64,000 nucleotides of DNA from Dendronalium phyllosphericum CENA369. Its GTDB lineage: Bacteria > Cyanobacteriota > Cyanobacteriia > Cyanobacteriales > Nostocaceae. The notes beneath the pieces are model-generated. The model was not told the origin of the DNA. It ran no database searches and saw nothing but the letters and a program-made list of their open reading frames with translations. Both the position numbers and the translations under genes were made by a program. Of the stretch, positions 17,062-26,343 are shown piece after piece; the first letter of the stretch is position 1; each line of letters begins with the position of its first letter. The stretch spans positions 109,093 to 173,092 of the forward strand of contig NZ_JAECZA010000080.1 in assembly GCF_016056275.1 (NCBI RefSeq). The letters are read 5' to 3'.

Positions 17062-18798
17062 ATGTCTGCTGCTACTTTAACGCCCAGTCGCAAGAAAGAT
17101 GTGCAGGTTGCTGAAATTGGTAAGAATACCCTGATATTGCGATCGCGGACTTGGGAAAGACTCAAATTTGAGGTTGAGTATTCCCGTCAACAGGGAACTA
17201 CAGCAAATTCTTATTTAATCCAAGCCGATAAAAAGGTCTTAATTGACCCTCCTGGTGAATCTTTTACCGAAATTTACCTTCAGCAACTAACACAACATCT
17301 AGACATAAATACTTTAGATTACATCGTTCTCGGTCATGTTAATCCCAACCGCACAGCAACGTTAAAAGTATTACTGGCTCAAGCCCCTCAAGTGAAGTTG
17401 GTATGTTCTCGTCCTGCTGCTAATGCTCTCAAAACTGTTTTTCCAGAATGGGAATCGCGCATTCAATCTGTACGTTCAGAAAATACTCTGGACTTAGGAC
17501 AAGGACATTATCTTTCTTTTATTACCGTACCGACTCCTCGCTGGGCAGATGGACTTTGTACTTACGACCCTGCTACCAAAATTCTCTACACAGACAAATT
17601 TTTTGGCGCTCATATTTGCGAAGATACTTTATTTGATGAAGACTGGAAGCGATTAGGCGTAGAACGTCGCTACTATTTTGATTGTCTCCACGCACCCCAA
17701 GCCAAACAAGTTGAAGTTGCTTTAGATAAATTGACAGTTTTAGGAGCAAAATCTTATGCTCCGGCTCACGGCCCGGTTGTTCGTTACAGCCTGAGTCGTT
17801 TTACTTATGATTACCGTCAATGGTGTCAAGCACAAAAATCTCAAGAGTTAAGCGTGGCTTTACTCTATGCCTCAGCTTATGGAAACACGGCAATTTTAGC
17901 AAATGCGATCGCCCAAGGCTTGATTCAAAATGCAGTCAACGTAGAGTTAATTAACTGCGAACTAGTAGACCCCGCAGAAATTACTCGCATTATAGAAGCT
18001 TGTGATGGCTTTATTATTGGCTCACCAACTTTAGGCGGTCACGCACCAACTCAAATTCAAACTGCTTTAGGTATAGTCCTCTCAACAGCAGCTAAAACCA
18101 AGTTAGCAGGGGTATTTGGTTCTTACGGTTGGAGTGGAGAGGCAATTGATTTACTAGAAAGCAAACTTCGAGATGCTAATTATCGTTTAGGGTTTGAAAC
18201 AATTCGGGTGCGCTTTAGTCCTACTCCTGAGACTATAAAGCAGTGCGAACTCTCAGGTACTGCCTTTGCCCAAACTCTAAAGAAAAGCAAGAAATTGCGG
18301 ACTCCCCGTCAAGCTGTGACAGAAACTCACGTAGACCGTACCGAACAAGCAGTAGGGCGCATTATTGGTTCTTTGTGTGTTGTCACAACTCGCGATCGAG
18401 AAACTCACAAAGGGATTTTAACTTCTTGGGTGTCTCAAGCAACTTTTAACCCACCAGGAATTGTAATTGCTATTACTAAAGAGCAAAATGCTGATTTAAT
18501 GCGTCATCCCGGCGATAAATTTGTGTTGAATATCCTCAAAGAAGGCAGAAATGTACGACGATATTTCTCTCGTCAGAGCGTTTTAGACGATAATCCTTTT
18601 GCTAATCTTTCCACACAAACTGCTAGCAATGGTTGTTTAATTGTGAATGAGGCATTAGCTTATTTGGAATGTACGGTACAAAACCAGCTCGAATGTGGTG
18701 ACGGATATTTGCTTTATGCCGTAGTAGATACAGGAGAAGTATTGGAAAATCATGGTGTGACTGCTCTGGAACATCGAAAATCGGGCAGCCATTATTAA
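17062..18798 (+). CDS. flv2: Flavodiiron protein Flv2 (non-canonical metal site)
   Basis: A 578-residue protein with the same three modules as its neighbour at 14583. The first ligand cluster is changed: where Flv4 has HxExDH, this protein has H92-V-N94-P-N96-R97, and the later His of Flv4 (HWPD) is Arg (RWAD). Replaced ligands are known for the Flv1/Flv2 class, so it is probably the partner subunit of a Flv2/Flv4 heterodimer with an unusual or absent diiron centre. The flavodoxin domain (ALLYASAYGNTAILANAIAQ) and flavin reductase domain (from about 430, GRIIGSLCVVTTRDRE) look intact. It is the third gene of the operon. Confidence 0.92.
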   Translation: MSAATLTPSRKKDVQVAEIGKNTLILRSRTWERLKFEVEYSRQQGTTANSYLIQADKKVLIDPPGESFTEIYLQQLTQHLDINTLDYIVLGHVNPNRTATLKVLLAQAPQVKLVCSRPAANALKTVFPEWESRIQSVRSENTLDLGQGHYLSFITVPTPRWADGLCTYDPATKILYTDKFFGAHICEDTLFDEDWKRLGVERRYYFDCLHAPQAKQVEVALDKLTVLGAKSYAPAHGPVVRYSLSRFTYDYRQWCQAQKSQELSVALLYASAYGNTAILANAIAQGLIQNAVNVELINCELVDPAEITRIIEACDGFIIGSPTLGGHAPTQIQTALGIVLSTAAKTKLAGVFGSYGWSGEAIDLLESKLRDANYRLGFETIRVRFSPTPETIKQCELSGTAFAQTLKKSKKLRTPRQAVTETHVDRTEQAVGRIIGSLCVVTTRDRETHKGILTSWVSQATFNPPGIVIAITKEQNADLMRHPGDKFVLNILKEGRNVRRYFSRQSVLDDNPFANLSTQTASNGCLIVNEALAYLECTVQNQLECGDGYLLYAVVDTGEVLENHGVTALEHRKSGSHY

Positions 18799-18893
18799 AG
18801 TTATTAATTCAACAACCTGCAAAACCCATTCGCCAATCCCCAATCCCGTATGTACAATGGTCAGCGTATCTTGCTTGATGCAGGCGATCGCTC

Positions 18894-19790
18894 ATGACCA
18901 TTACCAAACGTCAGCTGCCGACATTTTTACAACTTCCCAAAAATTCCAACCTTTCTCAGAAATTAATGCTGGTTGGGTTGGCAATTACTCTGTTTTTCAT
19001 CTTCCTAGTTTTCTTTGCTCCTGTATTTCAGGCTTGGGGATGGCTGCAAAACCCAAAAGAATTTCTCTCTAACCCAATTCAAAACCCGCCATCTGCCCAA
19101 CACTGGTTCGGTACAAGTCGTTTGGGACATGATGTTTTTTCCCGCACGATATTCGGCGCTCAAGCTGCGCTGCAAGTGGTAATCTTAGCCACAGCGCTGA
19201 GTATGATTATCGGTGTGCCCTTGGGTATGGTAAGTGGCTATCTCGGCGGGAGATTAGATAAGGTGTTGCTATTTTTGATGGATAGCATTTACACCCTACC
19301 GGGATTACTGCTATCGGTGACACTAGCATTTGTAGTGGGGCGGGGAATCTTGAATGCTGCGATCGCCATTAGCATTGCTTACATTCCCCAATATTATCGC
19401 GTTGTCCGCAACCACACCGTCAGCGTGAAAACAGAAGTTTTCATCGAAGCAGCTCAAGCAATGGGCGCTTCCACTTGGATTGTGCTTTCTCGGTATTTAT
19501 TTTTCAACGTCATTCAAAGCGTACCAGTACTATTCACCCTTAACGCCGCCGATGCGATTTTAGTATTGGGCGGCTTGGGTTTTTTGGGGCTAGGGCTTCC
19601 CGAAGAAGTGCCAGAATGGGGACACGACCTCAAACAAGCTCTAGAAGCACTACCCACAGGCATTTGGTGGACTACACTTTTCCCTGGTTTAGCAATGACA
19701 TGCATGGTGGTAGGGTTATCACTACTTGGTGAGGGGCTAAATGAGTTTGTCAATCCCCGATTACGGCGAGAAAATGGAATCCGGAAATAG
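18894..19790 (+). CDS. ABC transporter permease, DppC/OppC (peptide/nickel) type
   Basis: A 298-residue inner-membrane protein. It has a first membrane segment at about 25-47, the family N-terminal signature HWFGTSRLGHDVFSRTIFGA, four or five further membrane segments, and the EAA loop FIEAAQAMGAS that docks the ATPase. The C-terminus WWTTLFPGLAMTCMVVGLS is typical of DppC. No partner permease, ATPase or binding protein is next to it, which is usual in cyanobacteria where these genes are scattered. The substrate is probably oligopeptide or a similar solute. Confidence 0.9.
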   Translation: MTITKRQLPTFLQLPKNSNLSQKLMLVGLAITLFFIFLVFFAPVFQAWGWLQNPKEFLSNPIQNPPSAQHWFGTSRLGHDVFSRTIFGAQAALQVVILATALSMIIGVPLGMVSGYLGGRLDKVLLFLMDSIYTLPGLLLSVTLAFVVGRGILNAAIAISIAYIPQYYRVVRNHTVSVKTEVFIEAAQAMGASTWIVLSRYLFFNVIQSVPVLFTLNAADAILVLGGLGFLGLGLPEEVPEWGHDLKQALEALPTGIWWTTLFPGLAMTCMVVGLSLLGEGLNEFVNPRLRRENGIRK

Positions 19791-19880
19791 TCAGTTGTCA
19801 GTGGTCAGTTGTCAGTTGTCAGTGGTTAGTTGTTTCTTTTCTACCGACAACTCACAATTAACAACTGACAAGGGACACTA
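19790..19880. repeat. STRR tract of TCAGTTG/TCAGTGG heptamers
   Basis: Tandem heptamers GTCAGTT, GTCAGTG directly after the permease stop, followed by partial inverted copies (CAACTGACAAGG) that could fold back. This heptamer family is typical of heterocystous cyanobacteria and also appears at 37180, 40191 and 58530. Confidence 0.8.
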
Positions 19881-19933
19881 AAAAACTGTTTCATCGTCTA
19901 AATATTTTTTGTATTTGTTACTGAGAGATTTGT

Positions 19934-20134
19934 GTGAAAGATAACCTTTCTTTAATTGCTGCTGCTGCTGGCGGTTTCATGCTTTCGGTTGCCCTTTCTG
20001 GTATCTTACGAGGTACGCCGGTGACAATTTGGCCGGGTCAGGTGGATGTCACTTCCTACCGAGTAACTAATTCGCTACTGGCATCCGTGCGTTCGGATGA
20101 ATCAGAAAGTTATTTTGAGGAAAAACAGAAGTAA
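19934..20134 (+). CDS. Small membrane-anchored hypothetical protein (66 aa)
   Basis: GTG start giving MKDNLSLIAAAAGGFMLSVA, a single membrane segment at about residues 5-25. A polar tail GTPVTIWPGQVDVTSYRVTN ends acidic. Composition and layout indicate a real small membrane protein. I do not recognise the family and assign no role. Confidence 0.6.
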   Translation: MKDNLSLIAAAAGGFMLSVALSGILRGTPVTIWPGQVDVTSYRVTNSLLASVRSDESESYFEEKQK

Positions 20135-20282
20135 ATAGGGCTGATTATCCATAAATAGCACTTTTGCAACTTTAGCGATCGCCCTCAACAGCACCAAGGT
20201 GGTCGCCTAACTCAAGTAGCTAAAGAGCTACAAATTCTGGTAACTTGTACTAATTCGCAATTGAAGATGAGTCTGTAGTCAG

Positions 20283-20450
20283 TAGTAAAGAGTGCTGAGG
20301 AGCCACTGCGTTGGGCGGCTTTGCTGACTTGTAGACGCTTCTGCGGTGAGGGGGTCGCAGTCTTGGCGGTTCCCGTCGATTGCGAACCCCCGAACCCGAA
20401 GGGCTTCCCGCAGGGTAGCAAGTGGCGTTGCTGAGTGCTGAGTTAGGAAT
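20283..20450. repeat. GC-rich dispersed repeat
   Basis: A GC-rich block in the 444-base spacer between 20134 and 20579, with CGCTTCTGCGGTGAGGGGG, CGAACCCCCGAACCCGAAGG and CTTCCCGCAGGGTAGCAAG, framed by AGTGCTGAG on both sides. It is followed by an STRR tract (CCCCTGCCCCCCTGCTGCCC). It matches the style of the block at 14160-14320. No gene is seen. Confidence 0.6.
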
Positions 20451-20578
20451 TAGGAAGTTAGTTGTCAGTAGTAATTGGGGATTGGTCAGTGGTTAGTGTT
20501 ATTCTCCCCTGCCCCCCTGCTGCCCTGCCTCCCCTCTCAGCCATAGTCTAAATACTTGAAGATTTCGGATGTGCAATT

Positions 20579-21475
20579 GTGGTTCAAGCTGAAGTAATTG
20601 GCATTGATTTGGGAGGAACAGCGATTAAGCTGGGGCGATTCAACCAAAATGGCACTTGCCTGCAATGTCTGACTGTCGCAACTCCCCAACCTGCAACACC
20701 AGAAGCAGTTTTAGCTGTCATGGTAGATGCGATCGCTCAAGTTGACCCAGATAATCGAGCTATTGCTATTGCTGTTGGGACTCCTGGCCCTGCGGATGCC
20801 ACAGGACGCATCGCTAAAATTGCGATTAACTTGCCTGGATGGCATGATGTCCCTTTAGCAGACTGGTTAGAAGCCAAAACTGACAAACCTACTGTTCTTG
20901 CTAACGACGCTAACTGTGCGGGTCTGGGAGAAGCTTGGTTGGGAGCGGGTCGCCGCTTTCAAAATTTTATTTTGCTGACTTTGGGCACTGGGGTTGGTGG
21001 TGCGATTATTTTGAATGGCAAACTATTTACAGGATGTCAAGGAGCTGCTGGAGAATTAGGTTTAATTTCTTTCAACCCTCACGGGCCAATATGTAATAGC
21101 GGCAATCAAGGCTCTTTGGAACAGTATGCCTCGGTTATTGCAATTCGTCGCCGCACGGGGAAGGAACCAGCCCAATTAGGCGCTCTTGCTCAAGCCGGAG
21201 ATATTAATGCTTTGACTTTTTGGCAAGAATATGGTAAAGATTTAGGTATTGGTTTGACTAGTTTGATTTACGTCCTGACACCAGAAGCGATCGTGCTTGG
21301 TGGCGGTGTCAGTGCTAGTTTTGAATTTTTCTTCCCAGCGGTGAAGGCAGAAATTGAGAAGCGAGTTATGCCTACATCTCGTCTGGGTTTACAAATTTTA
21401 CCAGCTGAATTGGGCAACTCGGCGGGAATCGTGGGTGCAGCGAAATTGGCATGGCAACAGCATTTAGGATTCTAA
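20579..21475 (+). CDS. ROK-family sugar kinase (glucokinase-like)
   Basis: A 298-residue protein starting at GTG 20579. The ATP-binding phosphate-1 motif is IGIDLGGTAIKLGRF. ANDANCAGLGEAWLGAG and LTLGTGVGGAIILNGKLF mark the catalytic region, with the base Asp in the NDAN motif. The ROK zinc motif CxCGxxGCxE is reduced to CNSGNQGSLE, so two of three Cys are lost and structural zinc binding is probably absent. It should phosphorylate glucose or a similar hexose in the cytoplasm. The next gene starts four bases after its stop codon, so the two are probably co-transcribed. Confidence 0.88.
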   Translation: MVQAEVIGIDLGGTAIKLGRFNQNGTCLQCLTVATPQPATPEAVLAVMVDAIAQVDPDNRAIAIAVGTPGPADATGRIAKIAINLPGWHDVPLADWLEAKTDKPTVLANDANCAGLGEAWLGAGRRFQNFILLTLGTGVGGAIILNGKLFTGCQGAAGELGLISFNPHGPICNSGNQGSLEQYASVIAIRRRTGKEPAQLGALAQAGDINALTFWQEYGKDLGIGLTSLIYVLTPEAIVLGGGVSASFEFFFPAVKAEIEKRVMPTSRLGLQILPAELGNSAGIVGAAKLAWQQHLGF

Positions 21476-21478
21476 ATT

Positions 21479-22102
21479 ATGGTTCAAATAATTCCAGCCA
21501 GAGACATCAGTCTTTATGAATTAGAAGAAAAATTTGGTTTGCAACTAGCTACAGATACCAACTTCTTCACAGAATGGACAGAGAATTTACCAATTTTGAC
21601 TGACATTGAAAAGCAAGCTGTTGAGCGAGTCAAAAGCAACTATTTAAACTTGAATAAGCGCCGTCTGATGTCAGAAGAAGCGGTAAAGATGGTGGTGCTG
21701 TCTCCTCTACTCGATTTAGCTGGTTTTTATCAAGCTCCTTGGGAAATTGAAACTGAGGCTTCCGTCGAAATTTTTGCTGAAGACGAGGGCTTTATTGTTA
21801 AAGGAAATATTGATGTCTTAGTTATCCAAAAACGCTTTTGGGTGCTAGTTATCGAATCTAAAAGCAGTAAATTTGATGTAATGTCAGCTTTACCCCAAGC
21901 ACTTGCTTATATGCTTAATAATCCAAATCCTGCAAAACCTATGTTTGGTTTACTCATCAATGGTAGGGAGTTTGTATTTATCAAATTAATTCAACAAGAA
22001 CAACCGAGCTATAATCAATCTTATGCACTCTCAATCGAACGCGATCCAGAATTACAACAAGTTCTTAGTATATTGAAGCGGTTGAAAAATTTAATCAATT
22101 AA
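21479..22102 (+). CDS. Orphan PD-(D/E)XK nuclease-like protein (type I HsdR N-terminus-like)
   Basis: A 207-residue protein. KGNIDVLVIQKRFWVLVIES followed by KSS gives the Asp ... Glu-x-Lys arrangement of the PD-(D/E)XK nuclease core. The order of elements resembles the N-terminal nuclease domain of type I restriction subunit R. No helicase, specificity or methylase gene is nearby, so it is not part of a visible restriction system. Proteins of this size are widespread in cyanobacteria. It begins four bases after the ROK kinase. The fold is likely; the function is unknown. Confidence 0.7.
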   Translation: MVQIIPARDISLYELEEKFGLQLATDTNFFTEWTENLPILTDIEKQAVERVKSNYLNLNKRRLMSEEAVKMVVLSPLLDLAGFYQAPWEIETEASVEIFAEDEGFIVKGNIDVLVIQKRFWVLVIESKSSKFDVMSALPQALAYMLNNPNPAKPMFGLLINGREFVFIKLIQQEQPSYNQSYALSIERDPELQQVLSILKRLKNLIN

Positions 22103-22134
22103 ACCTGCTTTTACAAATTCTAAATTTGACATTC

Positions 22135-22557
22135 TCAAGACAAAGAATATCCCGTTGCTTTTTGAACGAATTTTAAAACTTTTTCATAAGAATCTGGATT
22201 ATTTACAGGGTTGATGATGATGGGGATAGTACCATCAGGCAACCAAAAAGTTATTCTGCCATTAGATTCCTGACAAAAGGAACTGATGCAGGTGAGGTTA
22301 ATTAGATATTCATTTCTTTCATAAATAATTTTTACCCAATGAGCATTTTCTATTTCTAAGCCAGTAACGCGTTCTAAATAATTCAGAATTTTTTGATAGT
22401 CGTCTAAGTTATTTTGTGGGTTAATCACAATCGGAATTGCGCTATCGGGCAACCAAAAAGTAACCCTGCCATTCTGTTCGTAACAAAAAGCATTAACACT
22501 ATCGAAATTTACTACATATTCTTTCCTCTCGTAAAGGATTTTCACCCAGTACGCCAC
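22135..22557 (-). CDS. Hypothetical protein made of two tandem copies of a ~70-residue domain
   Basis: The first half (YWVKILYERKEYVVNFDSVN, RVTFWLPDSAIPIVINPQNN, YLERVTG) is repeated in the second half (HWVKIIYERNEYLINLTCIS, RITFWLPDGTIPIIINPVNN, FVQKATG). This is an internal duplication with clear divergence. There is no signal peptide or membrane segment. The pattern suggests two small beta-rich units. I do not know the family. It is convergent with the nuclease-like gene. Confidence 0.75.
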   Translation of the reverse strand: MAYWVKILYERKEYVVNFDSVNAFCYEQNGRVTFWLPDSAIPIVINPQNNLDDYQKILNYLERVTGLEIENAHWVKIIYERNEYLINLTCISSFCQESNGRITFWLPDGTIPIIINPVNNPDSYEKVLKFVQKATGYSLS

Positions 22558-22678
22558 AACATCTCCTTCCGAAGTTTATGAAAGATAGTCACCCTGTATG
22601 CCGAAATTTGCTCAAGTTCTAAGTTAATGTTGCTGTGCGTCTATTCAAAAATCAAAAAATTGATTTTGAATTTTAAAT

Positions 22679-24385
<1,707 letters not shown>

Positions 24386-24495
24386 TTATGAATTCTGAAG
24401 TATAAAATTTTATCCTTCAAAATTCATCCTTTACCTTCATCCTTATCTTGGTCATTGTGCCACAGTCGTTGTGGTAAATCTTCTGTGATTTTGTC

Positions 24496-26313
24496 GTGAA
24501 AAAACTTCTAGGATTTGTAGTATTAAGTTGTCTTGTCACCTCCTCTGTTGCATTGGCAGAGTCATCTCTTGTAGTTGTTTTTCCCCAGACAAACTACCAA
24601 ACGAGTGCACAAAGAATCTTTTTTCTAGGCACAGCACCAATAGATGGTCAGGTTCTGATCAATGGTAAGCCAATTACCCGCAGTCAGGCCGGGCATTTTT
24701 CCCCAAGTTTCCCTTTGCAGTTGGGAGAGAATCTCTTTACTGTACGTCACCAAAATCAAGAAGTTCAGATTAAGGTGATTAGGCTTTCTACTCAGCCGGA
24801 GTTACCACAGGGGTTAGCCTTTGCTAAAGGTTCTCTCACACCAGCAGCTGACATTGCCAGACTTCCTGGAGAACTAATTTGTTTTAGCGCGATCGCACCC
24901 CCCAAAGCCAGTGTGTCTGTTAACCTGGCTAATCAAGTTGTTGCCCTTTCGCCCCAGCCGCAGCAGGCGCAATTACCAGATAATTTGGCAGCCCTCACGG
25001 GACGAAATCAGCCTACTGCCCAGTCTCTTGCTGGAAAGTATGAGGGTTGCACAACAGTGCAACCGCCAAGTTCCCAACTCTACGGTAACAACATCAACTC
25101 TGGTACTGTTGTCCCAAATTCAACTCAAGCAGTAGATTTGGGAACGCCTCAGTTTCAACTGACGCTGAATGGCAAGACGATAACTCAACCAGGGACTGGC
25201 AAAATTCAAATCCTCTCGGCCGCACAGTTGCCAGTTGCTGAGGTGACAGTAGACTCAGGTGTTGCTCGCACTGGCCCTAGTACCGATTATTCTCGACTTA
25301 CCCCACTACCTCAAGGAACAAGAGCAGCAGTTACAGGTAGGGAAGGTGAATGGTTACGCCTAGACTATGGAGCTTGGATTAATAGTAAGGAGACTCGCAT
25401 CTTACCAGGTGCAGTTGTGCCACGCACAACTATTCGCAGTGTCGGATACCGTCAACTATCCAAAGCGACAGAGATAGTTTTCCCACTAGAGATTCCTGTA
25501 CCTGTGAGCGTGCAGCAAGGCGAGCGTAATATTACTCTCACACTTTACAACACCACTGCCCAAACAGACATTATTCGTCTGGATGATGACCCGCTAATTT
25601 CTCGTCTAGACTGGCAGCAAGTAGCTCCCGGACAAGTCCAATACACTTTTAACCTCAAAAAAGCTCAACAGTGGGGATACAAGCTGAGATACGACGGTAC
25701 AACCCTGGTTTTGGCTTTGCGTCATCCGCCAGCAATTGAACGAAAAAGACCAAAGCCGTTATCTGGTATCAAAATTGTACTAGATCCAGGTCATGGCGGT
25801 AAAGAATCTGGTGCTTCGGGGCCGACTGGGTATTTAGAAAAAGATGTCAACTTGACAGTATCAAAGTTGTTACGGGACGAGTTGGTGCAGCGAGGGGCAA
25901 CGGTGGTGATGACTAGAGACACTGACAAGGAGCTTTCTCTGCCAGAACGTCAAGCAATTATTTCTCAAGAAGAACCAGCGATCGCTATTTCCATTCATCA
26001 CAACTCTTTACCTGATGATGGCGATGCGGAAAAAACCAAGGGATTTGCAGCTTTTTGGTATCATCCTCAAGCCCACAGTTTAGCAATGTTTTTGCATAAC
26101 TATATTGTGAAAAAGCTAGGCAGACCTGATTATGGTGTGCTGTGGGATAACTTGGCACTGACACGTCCGACGGCTGCGCCATCAGTGCTGCTGGAATTGG
26201 GTTTTATGAGCAACCCCAACGAATTTGAGCAGGTGATGAACCCAGCAGAACAAAAAAAGATGGCAAAAGCTTTAGCCCAAGGAATTACTGAGTGGTTTAG
26301 CAGTGTACGTTAG
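24496..26313 (+). CDS. N-acetylmuramoyl-L-alanine amidase (AMIN + Amidase_3)
   Basis: A 605-residue exported cell-wall hydrolase. A signal peptide (residues 1-20) is followed by a cyanobacterial N-terminal region, an SH3-like segment near 250-300 (TVDSGVARTGPSTDYSRL), an AMIN domain at about 315-410 and Amidase_3 from about 425. The zinc site is LDPGHGGKESGA, the Glu in GYLEKDVN and the His in ISIHHNS; the catalytic Glu is in VLLELGFMSN. AmiC-type amidases cut septal peptidoglycan and in filamentous cyanobacteria drill the nanopores that link cells. The start codon is GTG or TTG-like within a weak leader. Confidence 0.94.
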   Translation: MKKLLGFVVLSCLVTSSVALAESSLVVVFPQTNYQTSAQRIFFLGTAPIDGQVLINGKPITRSQAGHFSPSFPLQLGENLFTVRHQNQEVQIKVIRLSTQPELPQGLAFAKGSLTPAADIARLPGELICFSAIAPPKASVSVNLANQVVALSPQPQQAQLPDNLAALTGRNQPTAQSLAGKYEGCTTVQPPSSQLYGNNINSGTVVPNSTQAVDLGTPQFQLTLNGKTITQPGTGKIQILSAAQLPVAEVTVDSGVARTGPSTDYSRLTPLPQGTRAAVTGREGEWLRLDYGAWINSKETRILPGAVVPRTTIRSVGYRQLSKATEIVFPLEIPVPVSVQQGERNITLTLYNTTAQTDIIRLDDDPLISRLDWQQVAPGQVQYTFNLKKAQQWGYKLRYDGTTLVLALRHPPAIERKRPKPLSGIKIVLDPGHGGKESGASGPTGYLEKDVNLTVSKLLRDELVQRGATVVMTRDTDKELSLPERQAIISQEEPAIAISIHHNSLPDDGDAEKTKGFAAFWYHPQAHSLAMFLHNYIVKKLGRPDYGVLWDNLALTRPTAAPSVLLELGFMSNPNEFEQVMNPAEQKKMAKALAQGITEWFSSVR

Positions 26314-26343
26314 CATTTAACTACATTAGGATTCGGTAGGCGT

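Noticed and set aside
21479..22102. Part of a restriction-modification system
   Set aside because: The fold looks like an HsdR N-terminus, but no methylase, specificity or helicase gene lies nearby and the gene is linked to a sugar kinase.
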